Positions 28,391 to 36,987 of a stretch of 64,000 bases of DNA are shown piece after piece. The notes under the pieces were generated by a model. That model was given only the letters and a program-made list of their open reading frames with translations, made no database searches and had not been told where the DNA came from. Position 1 is the first letter of the stretch. Each line of letters opens with the position of its first letter. Position numbers and translations under genes: made by a program. The stretch comes from AP-15 sp963703665 (GTDB taxonomy: Bacteria > Pseudomonadota > Alphaproteobacteria > ATCC43930 > CGMCC-115725): NCBI GenBank assembly GCA_963703665.1, contig CAVPFB010000004.1, positions 744,001 through 808,000 of the forward strand, given 5' to 3'.

Positions 28391-29422
28391 ATGAAGATCG
28401 GGATTTTTCTGACCGGCCAGCATCCGCCCGCCAGCGACGTCGTCGCCGAGCTCGAAGGCCAGTTCGCGATGACGCGTCTGGCGCGCGACCGCGGCTGGGA
28501 CGCCGTTGCCAGCGGCCAGCATTATCTGAGCGACGGCGTGCGCCAATTGCAGCTGATCCCGTTTCTGGCGCGGCTCGCGGCCGAAGCCGGCGAGATGACC
28601 GGCATCGCGGGCGTGCTGCTGGCCGGCCTGCACAACCCGGTCGAGGTCGCCGAGTGCATCGCCTCGCTCGACGCGATCTGGCGCGGCAATTTTATCTTTG
28701 GCGTCGGCCTCGGCTACCGTGACACCGAGTTCGATGCGTTCGGCGTGCCGAAGGGCCAGCGGGTGCGCCGCTTCGAGCAATGCCTCGATGTGGTGCGGCG
28801 GTTGTGGACCGAGGAAAACGTCAGCTTCGAGAACGACATTTGCAAATTGTCCAACGTCACCGCGACCTGTCGCCCGGTGCAGCGGCCGGGCCCGCCGATC
28901 TGGATCGCGGCCAACAGCGACGCCGCGGTGCGGCGCGCCGCCCGGCTCGGCGACAGTCTGTTTATCAACCCGCATGCGACGATGGCGGTCATCACCGGGC
29001 AGATGGCGCTGTACCGTGCCGAGCTCGCCCGCCACGGCAAGCCCTTTCCCAAGGTGCTGCCCTATCTGCGCGAAATCTTCTGTGCCAAGGACAAGCGTAC
29101 CGCGCTGGAGATGGCCGGCCCCTATCTCGCCCAGAAATACCGCACCTATGCGCAATGGGGGCAGGACCAGGTCTTGCCCGGCCATGATTTGTTCCGCCAG
29201 TCGCTCGACGCGCTCACCCGCGACCGCTTTGTCCTCGGCAGCCCCGAGGAATGCTTCGAGCAGCTGCGCCCGTGCTGGGAACAGGCCGGCGCGAATTTCC
29301 TGATCTTCCGCACCCATTGGAGCGGCATGCCGGTCGGCTCGGCACTCGCCAGCATGCGCCTGATCAGCGACGAATTGTTGCCCGCGCTGCGTCGGGTCGC
29401 GCCAGCGAAGCTGACGGGCTAA
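28391..29422 (+). CDS. LLM-class (luciferase-like) flavin-dependent oxidoreductase
   Basis: The 343-residue TIM-barrel protein starts MKIGIFLTGQHPPASDVVAE. It continues RGWDAVASGQHYLSDGVRQL, GNFIFGVGLGYRDTEFDAFG, RFEQCLDVVRRLWTEENVSF and GPPIWIAANSDAAVRRAA. These fit bacterial luciferase-like monooxygenases or F420/FMN-dependent reductases. GGGAGG precedes the ATG. A second LLM enzyme lies at 58.8-60.0 kb but is only distantly similar. Confidence 0.88.
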   Translation: MKIGIFLTGQHPPASDVVAELEGQFAMTRLARDRGWDAVASGQHYLSDGVRQLQLIPFLARLAAEAGEMTGIAGVLLAGLHNPVEVAECIASLDAIWRGNFIFGVGLGYRDTEFDAFGVPKGQRVRRFEQCLDVVRRLWTEENVSFENDICKLSNVTATCRPVQRPGPPIWIAANSDAAVRRAARLGDSLFINPHATMAVITGQMALYRAELARHGKPFPKVLPYLREIFCAKDKRTALEMAGPYLAQKYRTYAQWGQDQVLPGHDLFRQSLDALTRDRFVLGSPEECFEQLRPCWEQAGANFLIFRTHWSGMPVGSALASMRLISDELLPALRRVAPAKLTG

Positions 29423-29523
29423 ACCGGCGGCGCTGCCGCGCGCCGCGTCCGGCGCCGGCAAGGGAAGTGCCTACGGGGAAGCGGTGTTCACGCCGCACAC
29501 GACAACGAGAGGATAAAGTTGTC

Positions 29524-30104
29524 ATGGATGATAGTGAAATAATGGCGCAGCTCTATCATCGATTTCATTCTTCGTCGGAAGAACCATTCTCCGCGCGCAT
29601 TATGGCTTTACGGACCAATGATCTGCCGTTCACGGACGCCGAGGGCAATCCGTTCGGCACTGTCAAGCACCTCGTTCGCGGCGATGACAAAAGCGGTGCT
29701 TCATTCGACATCTATCGGCTCGGCTGGTCCGCGGGACGGGTTTGGGAACTGGTCATCATCGACGGTGCTTATCTGCCGCATGCTCATCAGAAAATAGACA
29801 GCGAGTTTTTTATAGTCGGCGGGCGCGGTCATCTGTCGCGCGACCATGAATGGAGCGCCTACCAGCAGCAAACCAGAGTTCGGTGGGCATGACAGTGGCC
29901 CACGGCTTTATAACCGACCCGGAATTTGGCCCGACAGTTTTTCTTTCGATACAAAGTGATCCAATTCGAAAGATTACAATAGATCCGAATTCGCAGACTG
30001 AAAAATTCGAGGACGATTTTGTTTACGTTGACCAGCTATTCCCGCTTCCTCCCAATCTTGTGGACGCAAGAAACCGGAAGCTGGCAAAGCGCCAGCGGGT
30101 TTGA
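29524..30104 (+). pseudogene. Cupin-fold protein, frameshifted
   Basis: The first frame (MDDSEIMAQLYHRFHSSSEE to FIVGGRGHLSRDHEW) has the first cupin strand set, including LPHAHQKIDSEFFIV with His and Glu metal ligands. The second frame continues SSVGMTVAHGFITDPE with a second-motif His, then GPTVFLSIQSDPIRK, and ends at 30104. Total length is 3n+2, so one base is missing at about 29855-29880. With the frame restored the protein is about 193 residues. Codon use and GC are much lower than in neighbouring genes, pointing to acquisition from another source. A role in quercetinase-like or epimerase-like chemistry is possible but unsupported. Confidence 0.6.
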
Positions 30105-30268
30105 AAGTGCGAGCGGCGTATTCGGGATTAAACTCAGCCCAGGACGACGCGGCCGCCGCCACGCGGCTGATCAGCGACGAACTATTATCAGCGCTGCGCG
30201 GCACCGCGCCAGCGGGTGACTCAGGAACATGACTGGCCGCCACATCAGGAAACTTTGCGCCGCCGGAT

Positions 30269-30347
30269 GTAGGGTGGGTTGAGCATCGTCGAAACCCACC
30301 AAAATCACCGAGGCGATGGGCTTCGCTACGCTCTGCCCATCCTACGC
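30269..30347. repeat. Intergenic palindromic repeat
   Basis: GTAGGGTGGGTTGAGC with a following GAAACCCACC, and the partner GATGGGCTTCGCTACGC with CTGCCCATCCTACGC, form a long imperfect inverted repeat. The two arms are related as reverse complements. The GTAGGGTGGGTT-GAAACCCACC signature belongs to a repeat family scattered through many proteobacterial genomes. It sits in non-coding DNA at the left side of the low-GC patch. Confidence 0.7.
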
Positions 30348-30385
30348 GCTTCCGCCGATGCGTCGCCAAAGGGGGTGTATGGGGG

Positions 30386-30889
30386 TTATGCACCTCTGCC
30401 AATCTCTCGTCTTGTTCTCGCCGTCGTGGGGGATCGTCTTTTTGTTTGCTCTTTTTTCCGTTGCTCTATCCACCATTGGGTACTGACCTTGAGCGATTTA
30501 TAGTTCGAATAGGATACTATAAATGTATATATGCCGACGGCGAGGGGAGCAATCGAAAATCCGTAACTCAACAGGTCGTTCGACACGAAAAGGAAAAATA
30601 CCGATGTTACAACCATTGAGATTGTGATCGTACAAAGCAGAATGATCTTGCTTACGTGGGACATGAGGAAATTAATAAATATCGGTATATTTTTCAACTC
30701 ACCATCACAATAAGCCGACATCCATCCGAAATCCCATTGGGTCGCTTTGGCACTTCTGTAAAATGCTTTAGTTACGTGGCGTGTGGAGAAGGCAATTGCC
30801 GCGGCTACTAAGCTCCCGATAGTACCAAGAAATATTATGCCAAGTGCACTCCCCTTAAGCGCTTCGAAAGATTCGAGTGCTGGCATCAT
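30386..30889 (-). CDS. Small integral membrane protein of unknown function
   Basis: The 167-residue protein has three or four hydrophobic helices: ALGIIFLGTIGSLVAAAIAF, IILLCTITISMVVTSVFFLF and IAPLAVGIYTFIVSYSNY. A basic C-terminal tail follows (EQRKKEQTKRRSPTTARTRR). GC content is far below the window average and rare codons are common. A second Met gives an alternative start one codon later. I recognise no family. It is transcribed in the same direction as the DUF4145 gene 190 bases upstream. Confidence 0.6.
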   Translation of the reverse strand: MMPALESFEALKGSALGIIFLGTIGSLVAAAIAFSTRHVTKAFYRSAKATQWDFGWMSAYCDGELKNIPIFINFLMSHVSKIILLCTITISMVVTSVFFLFVSNDLLSYGFSIAPLAVGIYTFIVSYSNYKSLKVSTQWWIEQRKKEQTKRRSPTTARTRREIGRGA

Positions 30890-31077
30890 GGGACCCTAAG
30901 TCGTGGCGCAGCCTGTGAGGCTTATATAGGCGAGAGGTAACAGAACCGGCTCAGGCCCTCCAAAGTTTTTCCATATATAAATGGTCTTGCGCTCCCGGCG
31001 GGCGTGTTGCGAAATTCAACCCTTCTGAAAAATGGCGAGAAATCATTGGTCGTGTCGGTTTTCGCTTCCATGCTGCC

Positions 31078-31728
31078 TCAGTGCCCTGGGCTCGCTGCTT
31101 TCACCCTGTCAAGCGTCTGTTGAGCCAACGCAACGAGATGCGGAGCACCATACACATACTCAAGGATCGCACGACATAGGGCATCAATGACGGGCACCTC
31201 ATTTTCTGATAGCTGCACTCCTGCAGCGTGGGCACCGATGTTCCCAAAATTTCGAAGCCCATTCGCTATGTCGCTGAGTTGCTGCGGAATCACACCTGTT
31301 TGCGCTAGGAATTTCAATTGCTCAAACAAGCTCCTTCCTTGGGCACCCTTATCCCGACAGATCATTTCTAGCAGGCGGCGCACCAACACGGCGAATGCGT
31401 GTGCTTCTATGCCCTTAACAGCCAAGGCTGCTGCGTAGGCACGCTCAATCTCGGCTGGAAGGCCTTCTACTTTTTGGGTCTCTGTCGGGTAAAGGACAAC
31501 GGGCTGCCACTCATCTAGAAAGTTGTCGTGGAAGTAACCGCGTTGAAAGGTAACGCCATTGCACGCCGGGCATTTCAGTATCTCAAAAACATTTCCGCCG
31601 CTCCATATCACAGTACCGCCATTAGCCTCATGATCCTGCACTTGTGAATATGTGGCGACGATTGGCATCGTTACCGTGTTATGACAATGCCGGCATTCAA
31701 TATTTTGGCTGTAGCGCTGTTCCGACAT
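31078..31728 (-). CDS. DUF4145-domain protein with N-terminal zinc ribbon
   Basis: The 216-residue protein opens MSEQRYSQNIECRHCHNTVT, with a second CPAC pair at ILKCPACNGVTF, forming a four-Cys zinc ribbon. The C-terminal half is DUF4145: HAFAVLVRRLLEMICRDKGA, SLFEQLKFLAQTGVIPQQLS and LRNFGNIGAHAAG. DUF4145 occurs alone or fused to nucleases and helicases in restriction and other defence genes, but its activity is undefined. GGAAG precedes ATG 31728. Low GC marks it as part of an acquired patch. Confidence 0.82.
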   Translation of the reverse strand: MSEQRYSQNIECRHCHNTVTMPIVATYSQVQDHEANGGTVIWSGGNVFEILKCPACNGVTFQRGYFHDNFLDEWQPVVLYPTETQKVEGLPAEIERAYAAALAVKGIEAHAFAVLVRRLLEMICRDKGAQGRSLFEQLKFLAQTGVIPQQLSDIANGLRNFGNIGAHAAGVQLSENEVPVIDALCRAILEYVYGAPHLVALAQQTLDRVKAASPGH

Positions 31729-31755
31729 CTTGTGCTTCCAAAGTAAGCTGGACAT

Positions 31756-32065
31756 AAGCTGTCATGTGGCGTCAATGCTCACCGAGCTCGCTAGTATCGA
31801 TCAAGTCCATTTAATGCACAAACCCCTTTTTCACACCCGCTGCCGCGCTCGCGGATACTTTACACCTTCGCCGTCTTCGGTGGGCGTGACCGACGTGCAC
31901 GATTCAAGACTTTCGGCAAGCCTGCATGGCCTCATCAAGTCAAAGGATTACCGTTCCCGTTAGTTGTGACCGGAACACCCTCTTTCCCGCGAGCAGCAGG
32001 CCTCCCGGACGCGGTCGCTCGCAACGCGTGCGGGCGACCGGGGTGAGGAGGGAGGCGATGCTCGG
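31756..32065 (+). other. Intergenic region, nothing supported
   Basis: About 310 bases. The left part is low GC. The right part (from about 31975) contains CCCGCGAGC and GGGTGAGGAGGGAGG segments that resemble a decayed copy of the genome's palindromic repeats, too degraded to call. Confidence 0.35.
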
Positions 32066-32905
32066 CTAGGAGCCGGGCGGGTAGAACACCAGCATGCGCA
32101 CTTCGAGGCTCTCGCGCGGCGGGGCGTCGGGTGGCGAGGTCGGGTCGTCGAAACCGGTATGCGCGGAGAAGCGGGCGGCGCCATGCTGTGCCGAGTTGAA
32201 GCAGCGGATCAACACCGCCTCGTCGGCCTGCATCTTTGGGAAATAGTAGTAGCGCTGGCTCGGGTTGTAGGTGATCGAATAGGTCTCGCCGGTGCGGTCC
32301 AGGTATTTGAGGTCGCTGGCGATCAAGTTTTCTTGCGCGAGGCTCTGCGCGCGTCGCACAGGGTCAGCGGCGATTTCGAGCACGGGGCCGCGGATCGGGC
32401 GCCACAAATTGTTGATCGCAAACCGATGCTTCAACAGCTCCTCGGCCTCCTCGCCCATCAGGTCGCGCACCCGCTGCGGCGACGACCACGCGGTGTAATC
32501 GTTGTGGACGCGCTTTGCCGGGATCTTGATCGTCTTGTCCTTGGCCGACATCGCCGCGTTACGCACGATATGGTCGAAGGCGACGACCCGCACGGCCCCG
32601 GTCGCCTCCTTCATGACCCGCTCGCATTCGGGGTAGTAGACCCTCTTGATCTGCTCTTCGTCGTAGAAATCGGTCACCGCCGTCGGGTGATGCAGCAGCA
32701 CGAACCCTTCTCTATCTAGCGATAGCTGCCCGATCATCGGCCGCGCATCGCGGATCGGCACCTGGTGCTCGACATTGCGGCCGGTGCGCTGCGGCGTTCC
32801 CGGCGGCGGCTCGTAATTGTAGGCGACCGGCCTTTCGGCCATCGGCGCCAGGAAATTCAGCGGCGCCATGACGCTCTTCAGATCCATCGGTGCCATGCCG
32901 TCCAT
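32066..32905 (-). CDS. CmcJ/NvfI-family oxidoreductase-like protein
   Basis: The 279-residue protein contains GFVLLHHPTAVTDFYDEEQI, KRVYYPECERVMKEATGA, VVAFDHIVRN, AKRVHNDYTAWSSPQRVRD and FAINNLWRPIRGPV. This order is that of CmcJ, the cephamycin 7-alpha-methoxylase helper, and of fungal NvfI-type Fe/2-oxoglutarate-like enzymes. The HND and FD-H elements may bind iron. ATG 32905 follows GGAGGGC. Its start region is divergent from the DOPA-dioxygenase-like gene 200 bases away. Substrate unknown. Confidence 0.78.
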   Translation of the reverse strand: MDGMAPMDLKSVMAPLNFLAPMAERPVAYNYEPPPGTPQRTGRNVEHQVPIRDARPMIGQLSLDREGFVLLHHPTAVTDFYDEEQIKRVYYPECERVMKEATGAVRVVAFDHIVRNAAMSAKDKTIKIPAKRVHNDYTAWSSPQRVRDLMGEEAEELLKHRFAINNLWRPIRGPVLEIAADPVRRAQSLAQENLIASDLKYLDRTGETYSITYNPSQRYYYFPKMQADEAVLIRCFNSAQHGAARFSAHTGFDDPTSPPDAPPRESLEVRMLVFYPPGS

Positions 32906-33107
32906 GCTGCCCTCCGCGTGCCGATCGATCGCCCGATCCCAGGTCCGCAACCTAGGGCAGCGCCCGGCGACGGTCAAACAGCATGTTGAAATACGCTTGA
33001 AGGGTGCCCCGCGCCGGCCGATCGCCGGCGATGTTGCGGGGCCGGTTCCGCTCTGCGACAATTTGGCTGTCGAAGTCGTCACCTCGGATCGATGCGGAGG
33101 GTCTCCA

Positions 33108-33485
33108 GTGAGCGAACTCAAAGGCTATCACGCGCACGTCTATTACAACGCCCAAACCAGGCCCATCGCAGCGCGGCTGCGTGAGACGCTCGCCGGCAAA
33201 TTCGCGGTCGAACCGCGCGATCTCAGCGACGAGCCGCGAGGGCCGCACCCGATTTCTCAGTTCGCCGTCGTCTTCAGGACCGGGGAATTCCAGAACATCG
33301 TGCCGTGGCTGATGCTGAACCGCGAAGGGCTCGACGTTCTGGTCCATCCGCTGACCGAAAGCTCGTACGACGACCACAGCAAGAACGCGATGTGGCTCGG
33401 AACTCCGGTGCCGATGCGGCTCGATGTGCTGCGCCCGACTTATCGCGCCGAGCAATTCCCCAAAGGCGCGTCGCAGGCGGCCTGA
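33108..33485 (+). CDS. DOPA 4,5-dioxygenase-family protein
   Basis: The 125-residue protein matches small DOPA 4,5-dioxygenases (Pfam DOPA_dioxygen). It reads KGYHAHVYYNAQTRPIAARL, PHPISQFAVVFRTGEFQNIV, WLMLNREGLDVLVHPLTES and a final HSKNAMWLG. Conserved His in YHAHVYY and VLVHP probably hold iron. GTG 33108 is favoured since homology begins there. These enzymes cleave catechols extradiolly, although many bacterial members have unknown substrates. Confidence 0.85.
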   Translation: MSELKGYHAHVYYNAQTRPIAARLRETLAGKFAVEPRDLSDEPRGPHPISQFAVVFRTGEFQNIVPWLMLNREGLDVLVHPLTESSYDDHSKNAMWLGTPVPMRLDVLRPTYRAEQFPKGASQAA

Positions 33486-33566
33486 CCCGCGCGGTCGGCC
33501 GGTTTCGAGGAGGAGCCGCCGCATCGTGCTCGCTACGAATAGGGAATAGGTAGGCCACACCATATT

Positions 33567-34769
33567 ATGCTGCATCAACAGGAGTGCAGCGATGTGAGCG
33601 CCAGTCCGGGATCACAGCGGTTGCAGGAGACCCCCACCCTCGCGTTGGTGCTGCAGGGCGGCGGGGCGCTCGGCGCCTACCATATCGGCGCCTACGAGGC
33701 GCTGGCGGAGCGCGGCCAGCACCCAAATTGGGTGGCCGGCATTTCGATCGGCGCGATCAACGCCGCGATCATCGCCGGCAACCGGCCGGAACACCGAGTG
33801 GAGCGGCTGGCGGCGTTTTGGGAGGCGATCTCCTGGCCGGATCTGCCGACGAGTCCGGAGCTCACCCCTTGGCAAACCTTGCACAACATGGCCAGCAACG
33901 CCGAGGCGCTGCTGTTCGGCCAACCGAATTTCTTCACCCCGCGGCCGGTGAGCCCGCTGTTGCTGCCTCGGGCGCCGCCGGAGCAGGTCAGCTTTTACGA
34001 CACTGCTCCGTTGCTGCGCACATTGCGGCGGTTCGCCGATTTTTCGCTGATCAACAGCCGCGCCACGCGGGTCAGCCTGGGGGCGACCGACATTGCCACC
34101 GGCGACCTGGAGTTCTTCGACAATTGGCGGCAGACGATCGGACCCGAGCATGTGCTCGCCAGCAGCTCGCTGCCGCCCGGCTTCCCGGCCACCCTGGCGG
34201 ACGGGAAGCTGTACTGGGACGGCGGCTGCGTTTCCAATACGCCGCTCGATGCCGTCATCGACGAACCCGGGCATCCGCGCATCGTGGTGTTCCTGATCGA
34301 CCTGTGGGACCCCGCCGGGTCGCCGCCGCAGACGCTCAACGCAGTGCTGTGGCGCGCCAAGCAGATTCAATATGCGAGCCGCACGGCGCACCAGATCGAC
34401 GCGGTGGCGACCAAGGTAAATCTGCGTCATGCGATGCGCTTGCTGAAGACGGCGGGGGTTCCGGAGGTGGCGGCGGTGCCAGACGATCCGCTGCTGAGCG
34501 CGCGGCGGCTCGACATCGTGCACATCGTCTATCGCCCTGCTCGCGACGAGATCCCCAACAGCGATGCAGAATTCTCCCGCAGCTCGACCGCCGAGCGGCG
34601 GGCCGCGGGATATCGCGATATGCGCGCCGCGTTGGCGGCGCAGCCATGGCTGCGACAGCAGATGCCGGCCCATCTGGGCGCGCTGGTGCATCGGGTGGAG
34701 CGAGGGAAGGTGACCACCCGGCCGGAGCCCAGCCTGCGCACGACGGGCGACCGGCCCGCTGCGGCCTGA
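33567..34769 (+). CDS. Patatin-like phospholipase
   Basis: The 400-residue protein has the oxyanion loop LVLQGGGALGAYHIGAYEAL, the nucleophile S60 in GISIGAINAAIIAG and the dyad Asp D218 in YWDGGCVSNTPL. The C-terminal half (ALWRAKQIQYASRTAHQID-like, with RLLKTAGVPEV) matches the DUF3734 extension found on bacterial patatins. It should release fatty acids from membrane or storage lipids. No signal peptide is visible. A short GGCCCGTCC tandem repeat follows the stop. Confidence 0.88.
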   Translation: MLHQQECSDVSASPGSQRLQETPTLALVLQGGGALGAYHIGAYEALAERGQHPNWVAGISIGAINAAIIAGNRPEHRVERLAAFWEAISWPDLPTSPELTPWQTLHNMASNAEALLFGQPNFFTPRPVSPLLLPRAPPEQVSFYDTAPLLRTLRRFADFSLINSRATRVSLGATDIATGDLEFFDNWRQTIGPEHVLASSSLPPGFPATLADGKLYWDGGCVSNTPLDAVIDEPGHPRIVVFLIDLWDPAGSPPQTLNAVLWRAKQIQYASRTAHQIDAVATKVNLRHAMRLLKTAGVPEVAAVPDDPLLSARRLDIVHIVYRPARDEIPNSDAEFSRSSTAERRAAGYRDMRAALAAQPWLRQQMPAHLGALVHRVERGKVTTRPEPSLRTTGDRPAAA

Positions 34770-34806
34770 CCGCCCGGTCGGCCCGTCCGGCCCGTCCGGC
34801 CGTTCC

Positions 34807-35193
34807 TCAGCTCGCGCGCCCTTGCGGGGGTAGAGGGACCTCGGGCGGCGCTGTCGGAGTTGCCGCGGCAGACATAGTCTCGACCGCGACCGGGGCGTAG
34901 AGCTTCAGGATGTCGGCGGCGAAAGCGGCCTCCTCGTCATCGGCCACCTGCACGAACACCGCGGTCTCGCCATTGCGGATGAAACGCGTAAAGGTATTCC
35001 GCGCGTCACCCAGCACCATCGGATCGACCTGCAGCGCCTGCAGTTCGGGCTGCATCACATCCGGCACCGGCCCGATTTCTTTCAAGACATGGTAGGCGAG
35101 GCGATTTGCCGAAACCCCTTCGGTCTTCAGCCGGTGGTAGGCGTCGAGGGCGATACCGCTCGACTGGTAGAGGCCAACGACAAACCGCGCCAT
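34807..35193 (-). CDS. Small protein of unknown function
   Basis: The 128-residue product begins MARFVVGLYQSSGIALDAYH and has a beta-alpha-beta look (RLKTEGVSANRLAYHVLKEI, then TAVFVQVADDEEAAFAADIL). Such a layout is reminiscent of YflT-like stress proteins, but the match is not convincing. A Pro/Ala-rich tail ends it. It lies convergent with the patatin gene and 78 bases downstream of the DUF4142 gene, in the same direction as that gene. Confidence 0.6.
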   Translation of the reverse strand: MARFVVGLYQSSGIALDAYHRLKTEGVSANRLAYHVLKEIGPVPDVMQPELQALQVDPMVLGDARNTFTRFIRNGETAVFVQVADDEEAAFAADILKLYAPVAVETMSAAATPTAPPEVPLPPQGRAS

Positions 35194-35271
35194 GCCGATC
35201 TCCTGATGCCTTTGCGGCAGGATATCGCGGCGACCGCCGACACGGCTACAAGAGTTGCGCGAATTGCGGTG

Positions 35272-35847
35272 CTAATTGGCCGCCGTCTGCGCCAGCTTGT
35301 GCGAGAGCGCCACCGCGATTTGCCGATGCTGCTGCAGGATCGGCAACGTGTTGCCGGCAAATTCCTTGAGCCGGGCATTGTCGCCCGACGCCCGTTCCTG
35401 CTGGAACAACTTGATCGCCTGATCATGGTCGGTGACCATCGCCCGGGCGTAGTCCTGGTCGAACGCGCCATCGTGCAGGTTCGCCAACTTTTCAAGCAGC
35501 TTGCGGTGCTCGATATCAGGCGTGCTCGGCATCATCACGTTGTCGGCTCGGGCAATCGCCGCCAGGCGCTGATCAATCTCGGTGTGGTCGGTGACCATCC
35601 GGTCGGCGAACCTCCGGACCTCAGGGTTTGCCGATTTCTGCGCGAGCTTGGCGAGGTCGATCTCGGCGAGCCCGCCCCGCGCGGCCTGGTCGACAAATTC
35701 CTTGTCCTTCGGGCTCAGCGCATTCCGGGCAGAAGCTGACGGCGCCCCGGCGCCGGGTGGAGCAGCGGGGCTGGTTTGCGCCATTACCGCCGGCATCGAC
35801 AGCAGACCGGCGGCAACAATCGCCGTCATGGCGAGCATGCGGATCAT
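35272..35847 (-). CDS. DUF4142 (ferritin-like) exported protein
   Basis: From ATG 35847 (after GGAGGCTCGCC) the 191-residue protein has a signal peptide (MIRMLAMTAIVAAGLLSMPA). A four-helix DUF4142 domain follows: DKEFVDQAARGGLAEIDLAK, VRRFADRMVTDHTEIDQRLA and AMVTDHDQAIKLFQQERASG. Family members are periplasmic and often induced by stress; the conserved His residues suggest a ferritin-like bundle. The operon partner is the unknown 34807 gene. Confidence 0.88.
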   Translation of the reverse strand: MIRMLAMTAIVAAGLLSMPAVMAQTSPAAPPGAGAPSASARNALSPKDKEFVDQAARGGLAEIDLAKLAQKSANPEVRRFADRMVTDHTEIDQRLAAIARADNVMMPSTPDIEHRKLLEKLANLHDGAFDQDYARAMVTDHDQAIKLFQQERASGDNARLKEFAGNTLPILQQHRQIAVALSHKLAQTAAN

Positions 35848-36162
35848 GGCGAGCCTCCAAATTCGGGACATGACCGTTCAACAGGCGATTGCCCCCGCGG
35901 TTCCGGTTTCGCCCGCTCGCGGGGCGCGCACACACCCGCCCGCCGCCGGTTTCAATCGACTCGCGGCGCGCTCTGGCGCTAGGCTCGCGCAGTCGCGCTT
36001 GGTCGAGGGGCGATCTGAGGTCCGCGGGCGCCCGGCCCAAGCAGTCCCGGATAAGGGAAAAGCCGGTGACCTGCAGTCTCTGCCGATCAAGAACGGCACG
36101 GTCATCGACGGCACCGCGGCGTTACCGTTTCGGGCCGACATCGGGGAGGTCTTCGATCTCAG

Positions 36163-36954
36163 ATGAGATACCCAGCTCTCGCGGCGTTTGTAATGACGAT
36201 CTGCCTGGCCGCGCACCACGCCGACGCGCAGACGAGCGTGATCCAGCAGAACAGCACGTCGTCGCAGCCGGGCGCGATCCAGCAGAATAACGTCAGCGTC
36301 AGTGGCGAGGGCAGCAGCGTCACGATCAGCGGCCGGTCGATTTCAGTCGATACCGCGGCGACCGGCGGTCGGGTCGTCGGCGACGGTCAGCCGGCGTCGG
36401 AACAGCGGCCGATCGGCCCGGTCACCGAGATCCGCAGCGACGGCGCCTTTGCGCTGACGATAAAAAACGGGCCGGCGCCCCGGCTCGACATCGAAGCCGA
36501 CAAGAACATCCTGCCGATCATCAAAACGACGGTGTCGAACGGCCGGCTGGAGATCTATTCCGAACAATCCTATGCGGTCGACGGCCGGATCAAGATCACA
36601 GTGTCGTCGCCGAACATCACCGAGATCGCCGCTTCCGGCAGCAACCGGATCGACGGCGCCGGGTTCGATGCAGGCCCTCTGTCGATCTCGCTGAGCGGCT
36701 CCAACAACGCGGCGCTCTCCGGCAAGACCGCGGCGCTGACCTGTGTGATGAGCGGCGCCAATCATCTCGCGGCACAGGGGCTCGCGGCTGATTCGGCGAA
36801 TGTCACGCTCAACGGCTCGGGCGATGCGACGGTTGATGCGCGCCAGGGGATCGTCGCGCAAATTTCCGGCGCCGGCTCGATCACAGTCTACGGCAATCCT
36901 AAACAGCGCAACACGCAGGTCAATGGCGCCGGCAAGATCACGTTCGTCCAGTAA
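36163..36954 (+). CDS. Secreted GIN-domain (DUF2807) protein
   Basis: The 263-residue protein has a signal peptide (MRYPALAAFVMTICLAAHHA) and a Gln/Ser-rich linker with repeated IQQN. The GIN/DUF2807 beta-helix follows: IKITVSSPNITEIAASGSNR, LSISLSGSNNAALSGKTAAL, VTLNGSGDATVDARQ and ISGAGSITVYGNPKQ. The repeating G-S-N/D turns are the hallmark of this adhesion-like right-handed beta-helix. It is probably periplasmic or surface attached; its ligand is unknown. Confidence 0.85.
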   Translation: MRYPALAAFVMTICLAAHHADAQTSVIQQNSTSSQPGAIQQNNVSVSGEGSSVTISGRSISVDTAATGGRVVGDGQPASEQRPIGPVTEIRSDGAFALTIKNGPAPRLDIEADKNILPIIKTTVSNGRLEIYSEQSYAVDGRIKITVSSPNITEIAASGSNRIDGAGFDAGPLSISLSGSNNAALSGKTAALTCVMSGANHLAAQGLAADSANVTLNGSGDATVDARQGIVAQISGAGSITVYGNPKQRNTQVNGAGKITFVQ

Positions 36955-36987
36955 GCCGCGGCGCCCTGATCATTTGGCGAGTCGGTC

